Below, piece after piece: positions 51,445 to 64,000 of a stretch of 64,000 nucleotides of DNA. The stretch lies in contig OX352773.1 in NCBI GenBank assembly GCA_947095535.1, positions 34,369,398 through 34,433,397 of the forward strand. Direction: 5' to 3'. Both the position numbers and the translations under genes were made by a program. The stretch comes from Poecilobothrus nobilitatus. Its lineage: Eukaryota > Arthropoda > Insecta > Diptera > Dolichopodidae. How positions within the stretch are numbered: the first letter of the stretch is position 1; the number at the start of each line of letters is the position of its first letter. The notes under the pieces are model-generated. The model saw nothing but the letters and a program-made list of their open reading frames with translations. It had not been told where the DNA came from and did not search any database.

Positions 51445-54400
51445 AAGTGTGAATATATTTATTTTAAAAAAGTATTATTGGCAATAGCGATAAATTAATT
51501 GGTTGTCTAATATTTTAACAAATGAATTTATTAAAATGTTTTTAAGAATACTTGGAACCTGAAAAGGATTTTGCGCTTTATTCCAGTGGATTGCTTCCAC
51601 TGATCCCAGTTCCCTTTTTCTTTTGAATTATTATTGTAAGTAAAATGGTTATAATATTTGTTTAATATTCTAAATCAATGTATGTTTATATAAAATTATA
51701 TAAGTTCTAAATATTAAAATTAGAAATAAATGCTTGTATTGTTATTATTATGTATTTTTAAATCAAAAAATTTTTTTTCTTGTCATGTTTATAATATTAA
51801 AATCAATTATCGTGGGTACATTAACTGCTTGGTGCCAATATTAAATAATTCCTTTACTTATTGTAAATTTTAGATTTAAATTCTTTATTTATGTAAAAAT
51901 TAAATATACGTAATTAATTAATTATAATTTTATTCAAGTTTTTGTAATTTAAAAATAAAAAAAATGTAATTGAATAGATTTTAATTATAATTGAAAAAAA
52001 ATTGTAAATTTTTACTTCCATTTTATGTGTTAATTAATTTACAACCAATTAGACATTAGACTATTAAAAAATCATAAGAGTACAGTCAATGAGTACATAT
52101 AATATATATTATATGTACTCATTGGTACAGTGGAGTAAGAAAAGATTCTTAAAGAAATTAGTTTTGCCACAAGAAAGTGAACATAGGTGAATATTACTAG
52201 TATATATTATTAGTATTATATAAGTATTATATATTAGTATTATGTATATTACTAGTAATATTATTAGTAGACATTACTTGTGATTTGTGAACATCGGTGA
52301 ATATAGCAAAGAAAGAGCTTAAATGTAAATTGCTAATTAAATTAAATTATTAATTATAAACTATACCTCAAAAACTTTAAAATCACTGTGGTCTATTTCT
52401 GTAAAAATAAATAATTTAATTTTCAAATATGTAAAAGAATTTAATTGTTTTTAAACGTAAGCATTTTTTAACATATGTATGTATGTATGCCTTTAATTTA
52501 TAGTCTCGACGAAATTTTTTTTGTTAATTATATTAGTCAATATTAAAAAAATTTTTATTATTTTATAAAAAAAAAAAAAAATTAAATTATTTTTCAATAA
52601 ATTTATAAATTGCAAAATTTATTTTTAATACAATATGTAATAATGTATTTGTACTTTGACAGCATTTTTATTAACTTGTTTTGTTTCATGTTAATTCAAT
52701 TTTTCAAGAATTTATTGCAAAAAAACAAAAGAAAAGAAAAAATAAAATAAAATAGAAATTTTGAAAGATTAAATTCTTTAAAATTGAGTTGGCGCCGGAA
52801 ATAATATTCGTGTGGGATTTATAATTGTTTTTAAAAAATTTCTTTTTGATCTATAAAGATAAATGAATTTCTTATTTTCATTTACATTTTGATGAAAATA
52901 CGAAAATTTTGTAATTTCGATATCTTAATTAAATTCAAATATTAATAATAATTGAATTAAAAAGTATATACATATTTATGTAATAATATATAGGTATTTA
53001 TTTATAAAACTAAAAGTAAAATTGAAAATCGGGTAAGTACTGTAACGTGCAATTTGATTGATAATTCTCCGTAAATGGTTTTACACTACAATATACTACT
53101 TATTTTATTTAGTTTTTTTTTTTTTATTAAACAATAATGACGATTGATCGTAAAGATATTATCAAAGGATTTAAAAATATGAAATTTTCCCTTTTTTATT
53201 TGTTTTATTTATTTTAAATTATAGCATGTTTTAATACATCCATGGGGGTGTTTTAATACATCCATATATACATGTATAAACAAGTATAATTATTCATATT
53301 TAAATAATTGTGACCTAATAATTAACAGTTGTTCCATCAAAAATAAATTAAAATATTTAGAAAATATTTTACGTATTTCTCAGGTTATATTTAGAAAATC
53401 AAAAAAAAAAAAAAAAAAAAAACAGCAACAACAAGTGGCAGTGACTTTGAAAATAAAATAAAATTCAAAAATATTTATCTGTTGACTCGTCATAAAAAAA
53501 AAAAAATAAATAAATGAAAAATGCGAAAAAAAAAAGAAAATTATGAAATAAATTTAAATATAAATAAATAAAAAGTTAAAATAACGACGCAATTCTTTTT
53601 AGGACTTTTTAGCAAAATAAATAAATAGTATGAAACATTTATTCGAAATTTAAAAATTTATAAAAAAGTAGAATAAAATGATAGATTTAAATTAATTAGC
53701 ATTTGTGTTGGTTTAACAAATTAATTTTTTTTTATAATAGTTTAAATGACGTTCTGTTTCATTTGGCCGAAAAAAATGCTTATTATATCAAATGACTATT
53801 GAGCATTGTATTTTTTTAAATTCTTAAAATGTTCGCTTTCTCTTCTCTTTCTATAAGTTCTTTCCATCAGTGATTATACTGTTTTACAGTTAGGATGATT
53901 ATAACCCATTATACCGGAAACAGATGGAGATGGTTATCAAAAACCACAAACCAAAATTAAGGATTGATTGATATAATAATATAATCTTGGTTTTTATAAA
54001 AAAAAAAAAGAAAGCAAAAAGCAAAAAAAGAAAAAAAACTTCTATTGTTAAATAGATATTCAAAAAATATTTACTCTTAAATAATTTCATATAAGACTAG
54101 ATTAAGATTAGCGAAAAAAAAATTTTCTTATTTTTAAAGCTAAATAATTAATTTGAGAAATTATAACCATTTTTTTTGTACCTAATCTTTTTTTTAGGTT
54201 TAGTTATAATTGAATAAATAAATAAATAAATAAAAAAAGAAAAAAAAAAGATTGATATATGGGAATTATTATTTTTTTTTTCAGTAATTTTTCTTGTAAT
54301 TCCATTTTGAATGTTTGCGATCTGTTCAAAATTTAAACCTACACTCCTTTATTACGCTATTACGGTATGTGATTAATCACCCGTTTTTTTTTTTTGTTTT

Positions 54401-55497
54401 ATTTAAACTTTTATTTTGTTTATTCTTATCCTAATCTACAAAGAAAAAGTTTTTCTAGTTTTAAATTTTAACATGTAAAAGTGATTTATTTTTTTTCAGT
54501 ATACTATTTTTATTTTGGAATTTCCAATTAACTTTTATTTTCATACTTTCATAAATTTATTGCATATGTTCAGGGGTGTAATTTATACAATTTAATATTA
54601 ATATTAATAATAATTATAATTTATCTTTAAATTTTTATTTAGCAACTATTCAAATAAAAACCTTATAAAAATATAACTATTATTAAAAACTTACAATTAT
54701 AGTTGTAGTCTACGTTAATGCAAGTAAATAAATTTTCTTAAATTTTTTTATATGAAACCTGTCTTTTATTCAACTGTTATTCCTTAAAAACCATTTTCTT
54801 TAATTTCATGCCAATTTCCAAAAAACTTTATTACATTCTTCGCATTTTTTTTAAAATAATTTAATGAAGAAATTTCTGGATTTTTCTATTTTTAAAAATA
54901 TATTTAATACATATTTTATTTTATTAAATTTACAAATTGCATTTTATTTAAATGAGGGATTTCCTCAAATCAGTTGTTACTAATTGACTTAATAAAATTT
55001 CTTTCATTTTTTTTAATGAATCATTATTTGTTATTTTCTTCAAAAGAATTTCCAAGTTTAGTAAGAAAATATTTGTTCATCTTTGTTTAGTTAGTAAGTG
55101 CAAATTTATATAAAAAAAAAAAAATAAAAACATACAAATTTTTTTTTTCTTTTGTCATAAAAATATTTCATAAAGATAAAAAAGAAAAATCGAAATTTCG
55201 CCCACGGAATTTTTTACTTAAATATTTTTCCATTTTCCATTAAATTTTTCTTTTATTTTATTTTGTTTTTTTTTTAAATTTGAAATATTTTATTAGTCGA
55301 TCAAAATAACTTAAATACTCAGTTGATTGAAATATTTTGTTGAAGACAGTTGAAGTGACTAATAATAAAAAGTAAAAGTAAAAGTAAAAGTAAACAAGGA
55401 AGAAAAGAAACGAAGAAATTCATTAAAATTAAAAATAATATTTAAAAACAAATTATTTATTTAAAAAAAAAAATTTTTTTTTATTGAAAAAAAAAAA
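51445..55497. other. Intergenic, AT-rich
   Basis: Four kilobases with no recognisable gene. It contains a small stem near 51584-51600, a perfect palindrome at 52087-52124, long A runs near 53400-53425 and an aataaa-type run near 54214-54240. A short (aaaagt)n run lies at about 55367-55394, just before the second dehydrogenase. Untranslated exons of that gene could lie here but I cannot support any. Confidence 0.45.
52087..52124. repeat. Perfect 38-bp palindrome
   Basis: The half-site caatgagtacatataatat is directly followed by its exact reverse complement. No spacer and no copy elsewhere in the window. Confidence 0.85.
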
Positions 55498-58381
55498 ATG
55501 ATTAAACGTTGGGAAAATCGTATTGCAGTTGTAACTGGAGCTGGAACACAAGTTGGCCAAGCAATTGTTTTATATTTATTAGAAGCAAAATTAAAAGTTG
55601 TTGCTATTGAAAAACGTTTAGAACGTTTAGAAAAATTAAAATCACAATTATCAAAAAATTTACAAGATAATTTATATTTATTAAAATGTGATGTTTCAGA
55701 TCCAATAGAAGTTAAAAATAATTTCGATTGGATTGAAAAACAATTGGGTGGTTGTGATGTTTTAATAAATAATGCTGGTATTGTTGTAAATGGTTGTGTT
55801 GATTTTAATATGAATACAGATGTTATGAGTATAATGTATTGTACGAAAGAAGCATTTAAAAGTATGAAAAAACGTAAATTTAATGGTTATGTATTTTTGG
55901 TAAATAATTTAATGCCAGATCATTTAATAAATATACCAAATCGTAGTTATAATATTTATGCACCATCAAAATATGCTGTTACTGAATTGACAAAAATTTA
56001 TCGACAAGAATTTCGTAATATGGGTACTAATGTTCAAATAACGGTAAGTAACTTTTTTATTAATAAATTTTAAAATGGAAAATTTTAAATAATTTAATAA
56101 TCGAAATTTATGAAATTATGAATTTTAATAAAATTATATCCTTTATTTATTTGTTTATAAATTTTGTCCTAACACTATCTAATAGTACTATAGAGGCTCC
56201 TTTAATTTATTTGTTTTCAAATTTTATGTGATGTCTCGCCAATTTATAAAAAAATACAGTTTGTACAAATATTATTTAAGGAAAAACCGTAACTTATCCA
56301 AAATCGTAATACATTTCAAAACAAAAATGTTCTATTTTTGATATTTTGTCAACAATTTTTTTTGATTTGTTTTTTTTTTATTTTTGTTTTGTAAAACTTA
56401 AAAAAAAATTTTTTATGAAATTATTATGAAATACGTATTTAATGATTATAATTTCAAAATCAAGATTTTTATCGAATACATATATGTATTTATATTTAAT
56501 CAGAATTTTATTTCTTTATATGATTTACAATATTGTATCAAAATTATAAAATAAAAAATTTTTTTTCTGGAAAGAAATAAGAAAACATTTAAATGAGAAA
56601 ATTAAAAAAAAAATTAATGCAATTATTGAGGTTGAAATTTTAAGTTAATGCAATTACTGAGTTTACAAATTGTAGCGACTATATACAATATAAATTTTAA
56701 ATTACATACAAGAATGAAAGGTTTGGCTATTATTAAATGAAGCAATTATCAAATTTGTACTTTATATACTGAATAATCAAATATTTTTTTTTTTTTCATA
56801 AGTAAAAAAATAAATAATGAAAGAATTAAGGATAAAATAATTTTCATGAGTTCATTTCATGAGTTGAATTAAAAAATCATAAACCAGAAAAAACTGTATA
56901 CAAATTTTTAATAAAATAATTTAAAATTTTAAAAAAAGAAAAAAATAGCTATTTTTTTAAAAAAAATTTAAAAAAAAAAATAAAAAAAGATATTTATTAA
57001 CCTTGACCTAACGCAATAATAATTTTCATCTAATACTTATTCATATAACATAATACAAATAATAATGATTCATTTAGTCAGTAAATTTAAAATTTGTCAA
57101 AAAATTAATTTTTTTCTATTTTTGTTGTTTTTTGTTAATATTCTTTCTGACTCATTAGTCATTAATATTCCTTTAACTTTTTTGTTCTATTTTTTTTTTT
57201 TGTCTGAGAACGTTTTTTTTTTATAAAATTTAAATAAATTACTTGATGACAAAAAAGAAAATTTTCAAAACTTAAAAATTAAAAAAAAAATATAGTTATT
57301 CTGTTCAACTCTAAGGATAAATTATGTTATTCGTTGATCTTCAAGTGAAATTTCAAAATTGATTAAAGGTTTAAATCAGATCTATTCCATCTGAATAGAC
57401 TTAGAACTGATTAAATGTTTAATTTTAAAATTTTGTTAAAGATTTTGCTAGATATATGTATGTATGTACTTAATATCAGGGCTCTATTGCACCAACCAAT
57501 CAAATAATAATTTTTTTTTTATAAGTTTTTGTTTCACCAAAACCGTGAAGTTTGATTTTGATTAAAAAATGCTCATTTACAAAAAAAAAAAATGATTATT
57601 TTATTAGTAACTTAATATCATTAATCATTAATAGTATCAGTACTGATCAATTTTTATGATTAAAAAAATGTGGTATTAGAAAATTTTGAATATAAGCTTG
57701 ATTAATTTTATAATACATTTTATATTATGTAATTTTTTTATTTAATTTTGAAATTTATATCAAATTTAAATACTTATTTTCAAAAAAATGTGTACGCAAC
57801 TAAATAGTAAAAAATAAAAAAATTAATATAATAGGATAAAAAAAAAATATGTATGACGTCAATTAATTTATTATGTCGTCTTAGTTTTTTTTTTTTTTTT
57901 TTTGCGATTCAAAAAACAATTCAAAACAAATTTAAAGTCAAAGTTGAAGAATTTAAAATATAAATTTACAAAAATTTATATTTTAAAATTAAAAAAAAAA
58001 AATATAAATCTATATATTATAGATATATTGTTATATAAATACATAATAACTATATATAATGATTATTTTAGTTATTAATTTTTTTCTTAAATTAAAATAA
58101 TTTTTTATTATTGATTTAACTAATAATTTATTAATAATTAATTTTTTAAGTTAAAATAATCCAATTCTTTTTATTTATTTATTTTTTTTTATATATAGAC
58201 AATAACACCATCTGCTGGACGTACAACATTAATTACTGATTCATGTACAAAACTTGTAGAACAAGAAGAACAACAACGTGCAAATGATATTGCAGATGCT
58301 GTTGTAATGGCATTAGCAACACCAGAATATATTAAAGTTGATGATATTGTAGTTAAACCACCTAAAATGTCAGTTGCTTAG
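55498..58381 (+). CDS. Divergent short-chain dehydrogenase paralogue, probably inactive
   Basis: Two exons, 55498-56043 and 58199-58381, join in phase 0 to give 242 residues. Sequence and intron position match the gene at 45600, so the two are local duplicates. The NNAG motif (91-94), Tyr154 and Lys158 of YAPSK remain. The cofactor loop reads TGAGTQVG: the sixth position, normally Gly, is Gln18. The segment INSLSG of the paralogue is VNNLMP here, so the catalytic Ser is Asn137. About eight residues are missing after CVDF (near 103). The frame is fully open and spliced normally, arguing for a maintained protein rather than a pseudogene. The intron is 2.2 kb against 0.4 kb in the paralogue. Activity loss is inferred; some SDRs lacking Ser act as binding proteins. 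Confidence 0.88.
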
Positions 58382-59676
58382 ACAAAAACAAAAAAAAAAA
58401 AAAAAAAAAAATTCAATAGCATTGATTTAGAATTATAGGTGTGCATGCATTAGACAATTTTAACTTCATCAGTATATTTAAAAGGAGAGTTTATTTGTAT
58501 TTAAAAGTAGTTTTTGAGACTGTTAAATATATATACAAAATGTATTAATAATATTGTTATTAAACATTTTTTTTTTTTTGTGTATTATATAAAAATGATT
58601 GATATTGTATTCATTTTATTTTATAATTTATAATTTTATTTTGGTTTTGTAAGAGAGAAATAAAAGAATGATGAATTGATGAATTGTTGTACTTTGAAAG
58701 ATAAAATTATAAATATTACATAATGAAATTTAAATAAATAAATTTTTTTTTTTAAAATAATTTTTATATTCTTTTTTTAAATTTATGTGTAGTTTAGAGA
58801 TTAGAATTATATATTACATATAGGATAATAAAATAATGGATCCAAGTTTCGAAATTTTTCAAACAATGAAAAAACTTCAAAATTTCTAATTTCAAAACAA
58901 AAAAAAAAAATTCCATATAAATATTGAAAAAAAATCCACAAAATGAAAAGTATTATTTGAGATTGATGATATTTTGATATTTTTTTTAGCAAGCTTTCAA
59001 AATTCAAATTTTAAAAATTTGATTAGAGGGAGAGGGAGTCTCTACTGTGTAAAAATAAAAGCGGGCATTTGGTGGCGATAGCCCCAATTATTTGTAATAC
59101 ATTGGTAAAAAAATAATTAGGAAATATTTTAAAGTTGGTTACAAAATCAGGATTACACGATTTTACAGATTATTTATAAAAATATATGGGAGTTACGGGG
59201 TGGTAGTCCTCACTATTTTAAATGCCTTGTTGTTGAAATATGTATCTAAAAAAAAAATTAGGAGCCATTTTATAGTTGGTTACAAAATGAAACTTCCAAT
59301 AACTTGTTTTTGTGGGTTTTTTTTTAGCACAATTTAGCACTCCCCATTCAATTTTGAGTTTATTTTAAGGGAAATTTTTTTTTCGAATTTTGAAACTTCG
59401 AATTTTTTTTTTTGGAATTTGGAACCCAAGCCTTTTAATTTATATATTTATTTATTTACTTATTTCAATATTACATGTCACATAAGATAAATTCTGCTTA
59501 TTAAAGCATCAATTGTAAAGACCAATATAGATTGAATGTTATTATTAACTTATACACTTATATTATTTATTTAGTTTATATTATATATATTTACACTATA
59601 TTTCGTAGCAAGAAGGATTTGAATACACATTTCCTCGCTTAATAAGCCACATTCTTAAACACTTGTTTTTGAAATA
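58382..59676. other. Intergenic with a direct repeat
   Basis: Mostly AT-rich 3' flank. Between 59060 and 59295 two related segments follow each other (see separate entry). A minus-strand frame at 58807-59007 has no recognisable domain. Confidence 0.45.
59060..59295 (+). repeat. Direct repeat of about 155-bp period
   Basis: Both units end with taaagttggttacaaaat or tatagttggttacaaaat (59131-59148 and 59270-59287), preceded by an aaaaattagga block and a ggtggxxxtagxcc block. The reversed form attttgtaaccaactct occurs at 41380-41396, so the family is dispersed. Confidence 0.6.
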
Positions 59677-60063
59677 AAACAGTTAATGCCTCCACACAAA
59701 ATTTTCCAACGAGAAACAAGGAGTGCAACAGAAGCTCATCTCTATTATGAATAGTTATAAAGATGGCGAAATACAGCTTATGGAAATAAATTCGTTTGTT
59801 ATGCGTACGTCCCGTTTGTGGAACCATATACCATCACATGTGTTCCCTAAAGTTTCGTAATTCATATGTGTACGATTTACTTAAGTTTAAGAAGAACATT
59901 AACATCTTTCTTCAAAATATTCGTCCAAATTTTCCTGCCTATCCCACATAATCCCAAAAGGGAGGTGGTTTTGGTTGGTTAAATACCAACACTACCTTGA
60001 GAAACCACGTGCAGTTTCTCTTGGTGACTTTCGAGTTTTCCACCAACCCTAATAAAAAAAAAA
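59677..60063 (+). mobile_element. 3' end of LINE family B, 5'-truncated copy
   Basis: From acagttaatgcctccacaca on, the sequence matches the reading frame at 63707-63976 at about 85-90 percent by eye. It has a stop, an inserted base and frameshifts relative to that copy. After the shared C-terminal coding end it continues into a 3' untranslated part of about 110 bp (aagggaggtggttttggttg...caccaaccctaat) and an A tail at 60054-60063. Confidence 0.85.
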
Positions 60064-63000
60064 CTGAAGAATACCTAAACCTTCATTTATAATTGTATAT
60101 TTTTAAAATACATTCTTTTTTTATTTGTAATTTTACATACTTTTAGGAACTTTTCAATAAAGTCTTTGCTTAGTAAGCTGATTATAGAGATGAGTTATTT
60201 TTTTATTTTTTGATATTTCATTTACTTTTTAATCTTTGTTAAATTTTTAAGACTTTTAAAATTTATTAACTCTTGTTTTTTTTTTTTATAGAGAAATGAG
60301 AATTTAGATACCTTTTCTATATTGACATTTGTAAAAATTAATTTAAGTCATATTAATGCATTCAACTAGCATACAAGGTCATAAATTATTGTCAGCATAC
60401 AATTTATGAATAATCAAAGATATTATTGGAAAAGAAAATATTTTTTTGGCAAGAATTTTCTTAAACAAAAATTATTAAGTAATGTATTGATCCATTTAAG
60501 CAATACAGTATTTAAAAACAATTTTTTTTTGTGTTATTTTTTATTGTTGAAGTGAAAATTATTTCGCCCACTAGTTTAACGTTTTGTTTTGTGTTTTTTT
60601 TCATATATGTCTGAAAATTTTTATTCTTGGCAAATGTTTTTGTGGGTATCTAATAATATTTGTGATACAAAATATGTGACAAATTTATATGTAAATAATA
60701 TTAACTTTTTTCCTTTTTATTCAAGGTTGCTGTTTTTATAAAAAAGATATCAACAGGAGTAAAAATAAGATTTATTTAATATTTATTATTCATTATTTTT
60801 TATTACTGACATGTTGATCCTTTATAAAATAATTGTGTAAACTAGTACGAGAATACTAATTTTAAATAAAATATTAGCAATCTGTTGTGTGTATTTAGCT
60901 AATAGGTATTGGGATACATGAATATTTGCAGTAGCTTTAGTCCTTTGTTAATTTGAACTGTGGATATTATTTGTTTTCTTAAGCTTTAATTCATTTTTAA
61001 CACATTTCCAAAAAATTTTTTAAAAAATGTGCCTATAAGTTTCAAGTGTCCGTCCGTCCGTCTGTTTACAAAACATCTACACCTTTAAAAATAAATCAAT
61101 GAAATTTTAACCAGGGGTAGGTCTCATAAAAAAAATAATGTTGTAGAACAACTTTTTCGTGTAGCCTAATCTATTATGGAGCTTACAGCCCATGAAACTT
61201 TGATAAAGCTCTTTGTTTTAATTGTGTATATCTCTATATATCTCATATATATTTTTAATTGTGCCTAACATTTTTTCAATTTAACAACGCCATTCGACAG
61301 GATTTTTCTTTATCTTTATAAATCAATATCAAAATTATACATTTTTTTTTTTAAATTTAGTATTTAAGTTTGCCATTAATCAAATTTTACATGATTTTTA
61401 TTTCTTTATTTTGTTTCTTCATTCAGGGACAAGAATTTTTGAGATAAGGGAAAAGTTTTAGAATTAGTATAAGTTTCCTAAGAAAATTTTTTTGTACCAC
61501 CCCCAACAGTTATTAGAGCTTAAAAATTCAAAATTCGCTATTTTTAAACGCTTGTAACTTAGGCATCTATCTGTATATACAAATTTTTCTTCTGTAAGAC
61601 ATAAAAATTAAAGCTCCTATAATATATTTTTACTTGTGTTTACGGTTTTTCTTAGTTATATAGCGTTACGAAGTTACAGTTCTCCCCAAAATTACAAAAA
61701 AGCCCTATTTTCAAATATATTGTTTTGCAATTTACTATTTAAATTTACCGATATGTGAATACAAAATTTTGCAAGATTTTTCTTCCTTTACAACACCGTC
61801 ACACTTTTAGTTACAATCTTAAAATTTTAAGAGAAGAAAGATCTTTTAGAATTAGTTTAAGTTGTATCAGAACATTTTTTTTGTATCACTGTTAAGGGCT
61901 ATTAAGACTTAAAAATTGAAATTTTGCTTTTTTTAAACACCTGTAACTTAGGCACCTGTACAAATTTTTCTAAAATATAACGAATTTTTGCCTTTCAGTT
62001 CCAACTTTATAATTTTATAAGTGTTAATGGTTTTTTTTTAATTATGTAGAGGTCCCTTAAAATTCAAGAAAGTCTCTCTTTATTTTTCATATTTTTTCTT
62101 ATTATATGAAATTTTCAAATTTTGGTGCATAGTCACAATTCTAAACAGTTTGTATTATCCTTTGGAAATGTACGCCGTTAAAAATCGTTGGTTTATATTC
62201 TGCCTTATTTACTTATTCTATTTGTTTTTTGATTTTATTTTACCTGATAGTAAAAATTCATTTTTCCTTAACCTATTTTGAATATAAGAAAAGTTTTACT
62301 TATTATTTTTTTTTGTTGTTTGTTTTTCATTCCATTAAAGTTCTATTAGAAGAGGAAAAATGTATTTTTTATTTTTGTTATTAATGTTTTTTTTACCTTT
62401 TTTTTAAAATAATATTTAATTTATTGAATAAATAATTAGTGTTGTATGATTTATAACATTCGTCTTCTGGCTCATAAAAAATAAAAGTTGTGATTTAATA
62501 AATTTAATTATTCCATCAAATGTTACATTTTGCATTTACCTTTTGTCTTTTGACTTCGATTTATAATATGAGTAGGTATATACTTTTAATTTCAATTAGA
62601 TAGAAAGTTAGATACTTTTAATTTCCTTATCCTTATTTCCTTCTTACATACATACATAATTAGTAAAAGTTTCTATAATTGTAATTATTGTATTGTCTAT
62701 AATTTTGTATTTTTGATTCTAATGTTATTTGTCCTTTTCAAAATAACTCATGCATTATTTAAAATTATCATGCATATATTTAAAATTAACATTGAATTTA
62801 TTACTAAAATAAATATTTTATACAAATAATAATTTTTATTTTAAAACAAAAAAAAAAAAAATTAACAAAATACATTGAATTGAATTAAAAAAAAGAGACG
62901 TGATATTTTTCAATAAATTATACAAAGTGATCATAATTCATATTTTTTCTAATTTGTTTTATATGTATTATATAAAATGTATATGTATATAATATTTTTT

Positions 63001-63418
63001 ATATGAAATTTATTTAAAATTTTCCTATGATATCAGATTTTTATATTTAAATTTTGAAAATATTCCAAATAATCATTGATCGTTAATATATAGATTAAAT
63101 TATTGCTATATTCTTTTTGTGTTTTTTTTTTTGGTTTTTCTTTTCGTTTTTGATCAATTGTCGACAACTGAAATCATTCAAGTGTTAAAGTATTTAGTTA
63201 GTCTTTTAACAAATATATTCTATATATATTTTTTTTAATAATATAAGTTTAAAATAAAAATATTCATACAATAGTAACTTAAAATAATGAAAATTCAGGG
63301 TTGATAAATTCATTAATTGATTTAATTTTGCAAATAAGTTTTTTAAGATCGAATATATGATCTGTTGTCTTGTCTGTTAACATTGAAATACCAATGAATT
63401 AGATATGCGAATTAGCAT
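60064..63418. other. Intergenic, AT-rich, with a 390-bp direct repeat
   Basis: No gene seen. A gtccgtccgtccgtctg block at 61048-61064 is of a type common in insect repeats. The direct repeat is listed separately. Confidence 0.45.
61348..62090 (+). repeat. Two direct copies of a unit of about 390 bp
   Basis: The blocks ttttagaattagt (61457 and 61850), ttaaaaattxaaattxgct (about 61520 and 61911) and tgtaacttaggca (61553 and 61943) recur in the same order at a constant spacing near 390-395 bp. The upstream block atttaagtttgcc / atttaaatttacc also repeats. Units are diverged. No coding frame. Confidence 0.7.
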
Positions 63419-63976
63419 AAACTGAGCATCTTGTATCGCTGCAAAACTTACTTTTCTGCATCTGATCTTCTCAATATCTATAAAACGTACATTCGGCCGA
63501 AAATGGAGTATAATGCACACATTTGGGCTGCAGGCCCTCAAACAGCGCTGGGTTACCTAGATAATGTGCAAAATAGAGCTATTCGTCTTATCAACGACCT
63601 CAGTGTAACTTCAATGCTCACTCCACTCAGTCATCGTCGCACAGTTGGGTCACTAACCTTGTTTTATAGATATCTCGTAGGGATTAACACCTGCTCGAAT
63701 AAATTACAACAGTTAATGCCTCCGCTCAAAGTTTTAAAGCGAGAAACAAGGCGGGCAGCAGAAGCTCATCCCTACCATGTAGAGATTTCAAGATGGCAAA
63801 ATACAGCTTATGGAAATTCGTTTGTCATGCGCACGTCCCGCCTATGGAACCATATACCATCGCATGTGCTCCCTAAAGTTGGTAATTCTTATGTGTACGA
63901 TTTACTTAAGTTTAAGAAGAACATCAACATCTTTCTTCAAAATGTCCCTCAAAATTTTCCTACCTATCCCCCATAA
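63419..63976 (+). pseudogene. C-terminal reverse transcriptase fragment of LINE family B, second copy
   Basis: An open frame of 181 codons (63431-63976) reads YIRPKMEYNAHIWAAGPQ, NRAIRLINDLSV, LFYRYLVGINTCSN, RTSRLWNHIPSHVLP and YDLLKFKKNINIFLQ. This is the conserved C-terminal part after the RT domain of CR1/jockey-like elements. The 5' part is absent, so the element is truncated at about 63419; its 3' end runs out of the window. The frame is intact, so this copy is younger than the one at 59677. Confidence 0.88.
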
Positions 63977-64000
63977 TCCAAATTTCCCAATTATCTTTCC

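Noticed and set aside
51584..51600. Stem-loop cagtggattgcttccactg as a histone-type 3' end
   Set aside because: The stem and loop differ from the histone consensus and the gene upstream is not a histone.
53880..53960. Possible short exon after ttttacag with a small ATG frame
   Set aside because: No downstream donor or in-phase partner could be found, and the peptide resembles nothing known.

Overview
The window is AT-rich eukaryotic DNA from an insect, most probably a fly or midge (Diptera). It has short GT-AG introns of about 50-70 nt beside a few long ones. The recognisable genes match Drosophila spinster, half pint (PUF60), Spps (an Sp1-type factor), barricade (Tat-SF1), ALKBH6 and NDUFAF7. 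The species cannot be named from the sequence. Exon models were joined by hand: I looked for splice sites and checked that reading phase carried across every junction.

Layout. 1-6275: the first coding exon of spinster (minus strand) and at least 5.9 kb of its first intron. 7339-9900: a seven-exon gene derived from a hAT transposase with a BED finger. 10235-12020: NDUFAF7 (minus). 12.2-17.2 kb: a stack of transposons, with two copies of one non-LTR retrotransposon, a hAT element inside the second copy, and MITE-like pieces. 17394-23445: an unrecognised ten-exon gene for a 996-residue protein with MADF-like modules and about ten C2H2-like fingers; ALKBH6 lies antisense inside its last intron. 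23651-25323: Tat-SF1 (minus). 26577-38614: half pint, whose 9.1-kb second intron holds the whole single-exon Spps reading frame on the same strand. 38.6-49.5 kb: repeat-rich DNA around a short-chain dehydrogenase gene (45600-46756). 49490-51444: a five-exon gene for an RRM/F-box/leucine-rich-repeat protein. 55498-58381: a second dehydrogenase, a divergent paralogue missing catalytic residues. 59.0-64.0 kb: AT-rich DNA with direct repeats and two copies of another non-LTR retrotransposon.

How the genes fit together. Tat-SF1 and half pint are divergent neighbours, and both are families of splicing factors that bind SF3B1 through a UHM domain. The Spps/half pint locus has a 17-nt exon-like segment with good splice sites. 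It could be a stop-introducing (poison) exon of half pint or a leader exon of Spps. The strongest leads are this locus, the ALKBH6 gene nested in an intron that cuts a zinc finger in two, the RRM/F-box/LRR fusion, the probable pseudo-dehydrogenase, and the transposon stacks around 41-43 kb and 47-49 kb.
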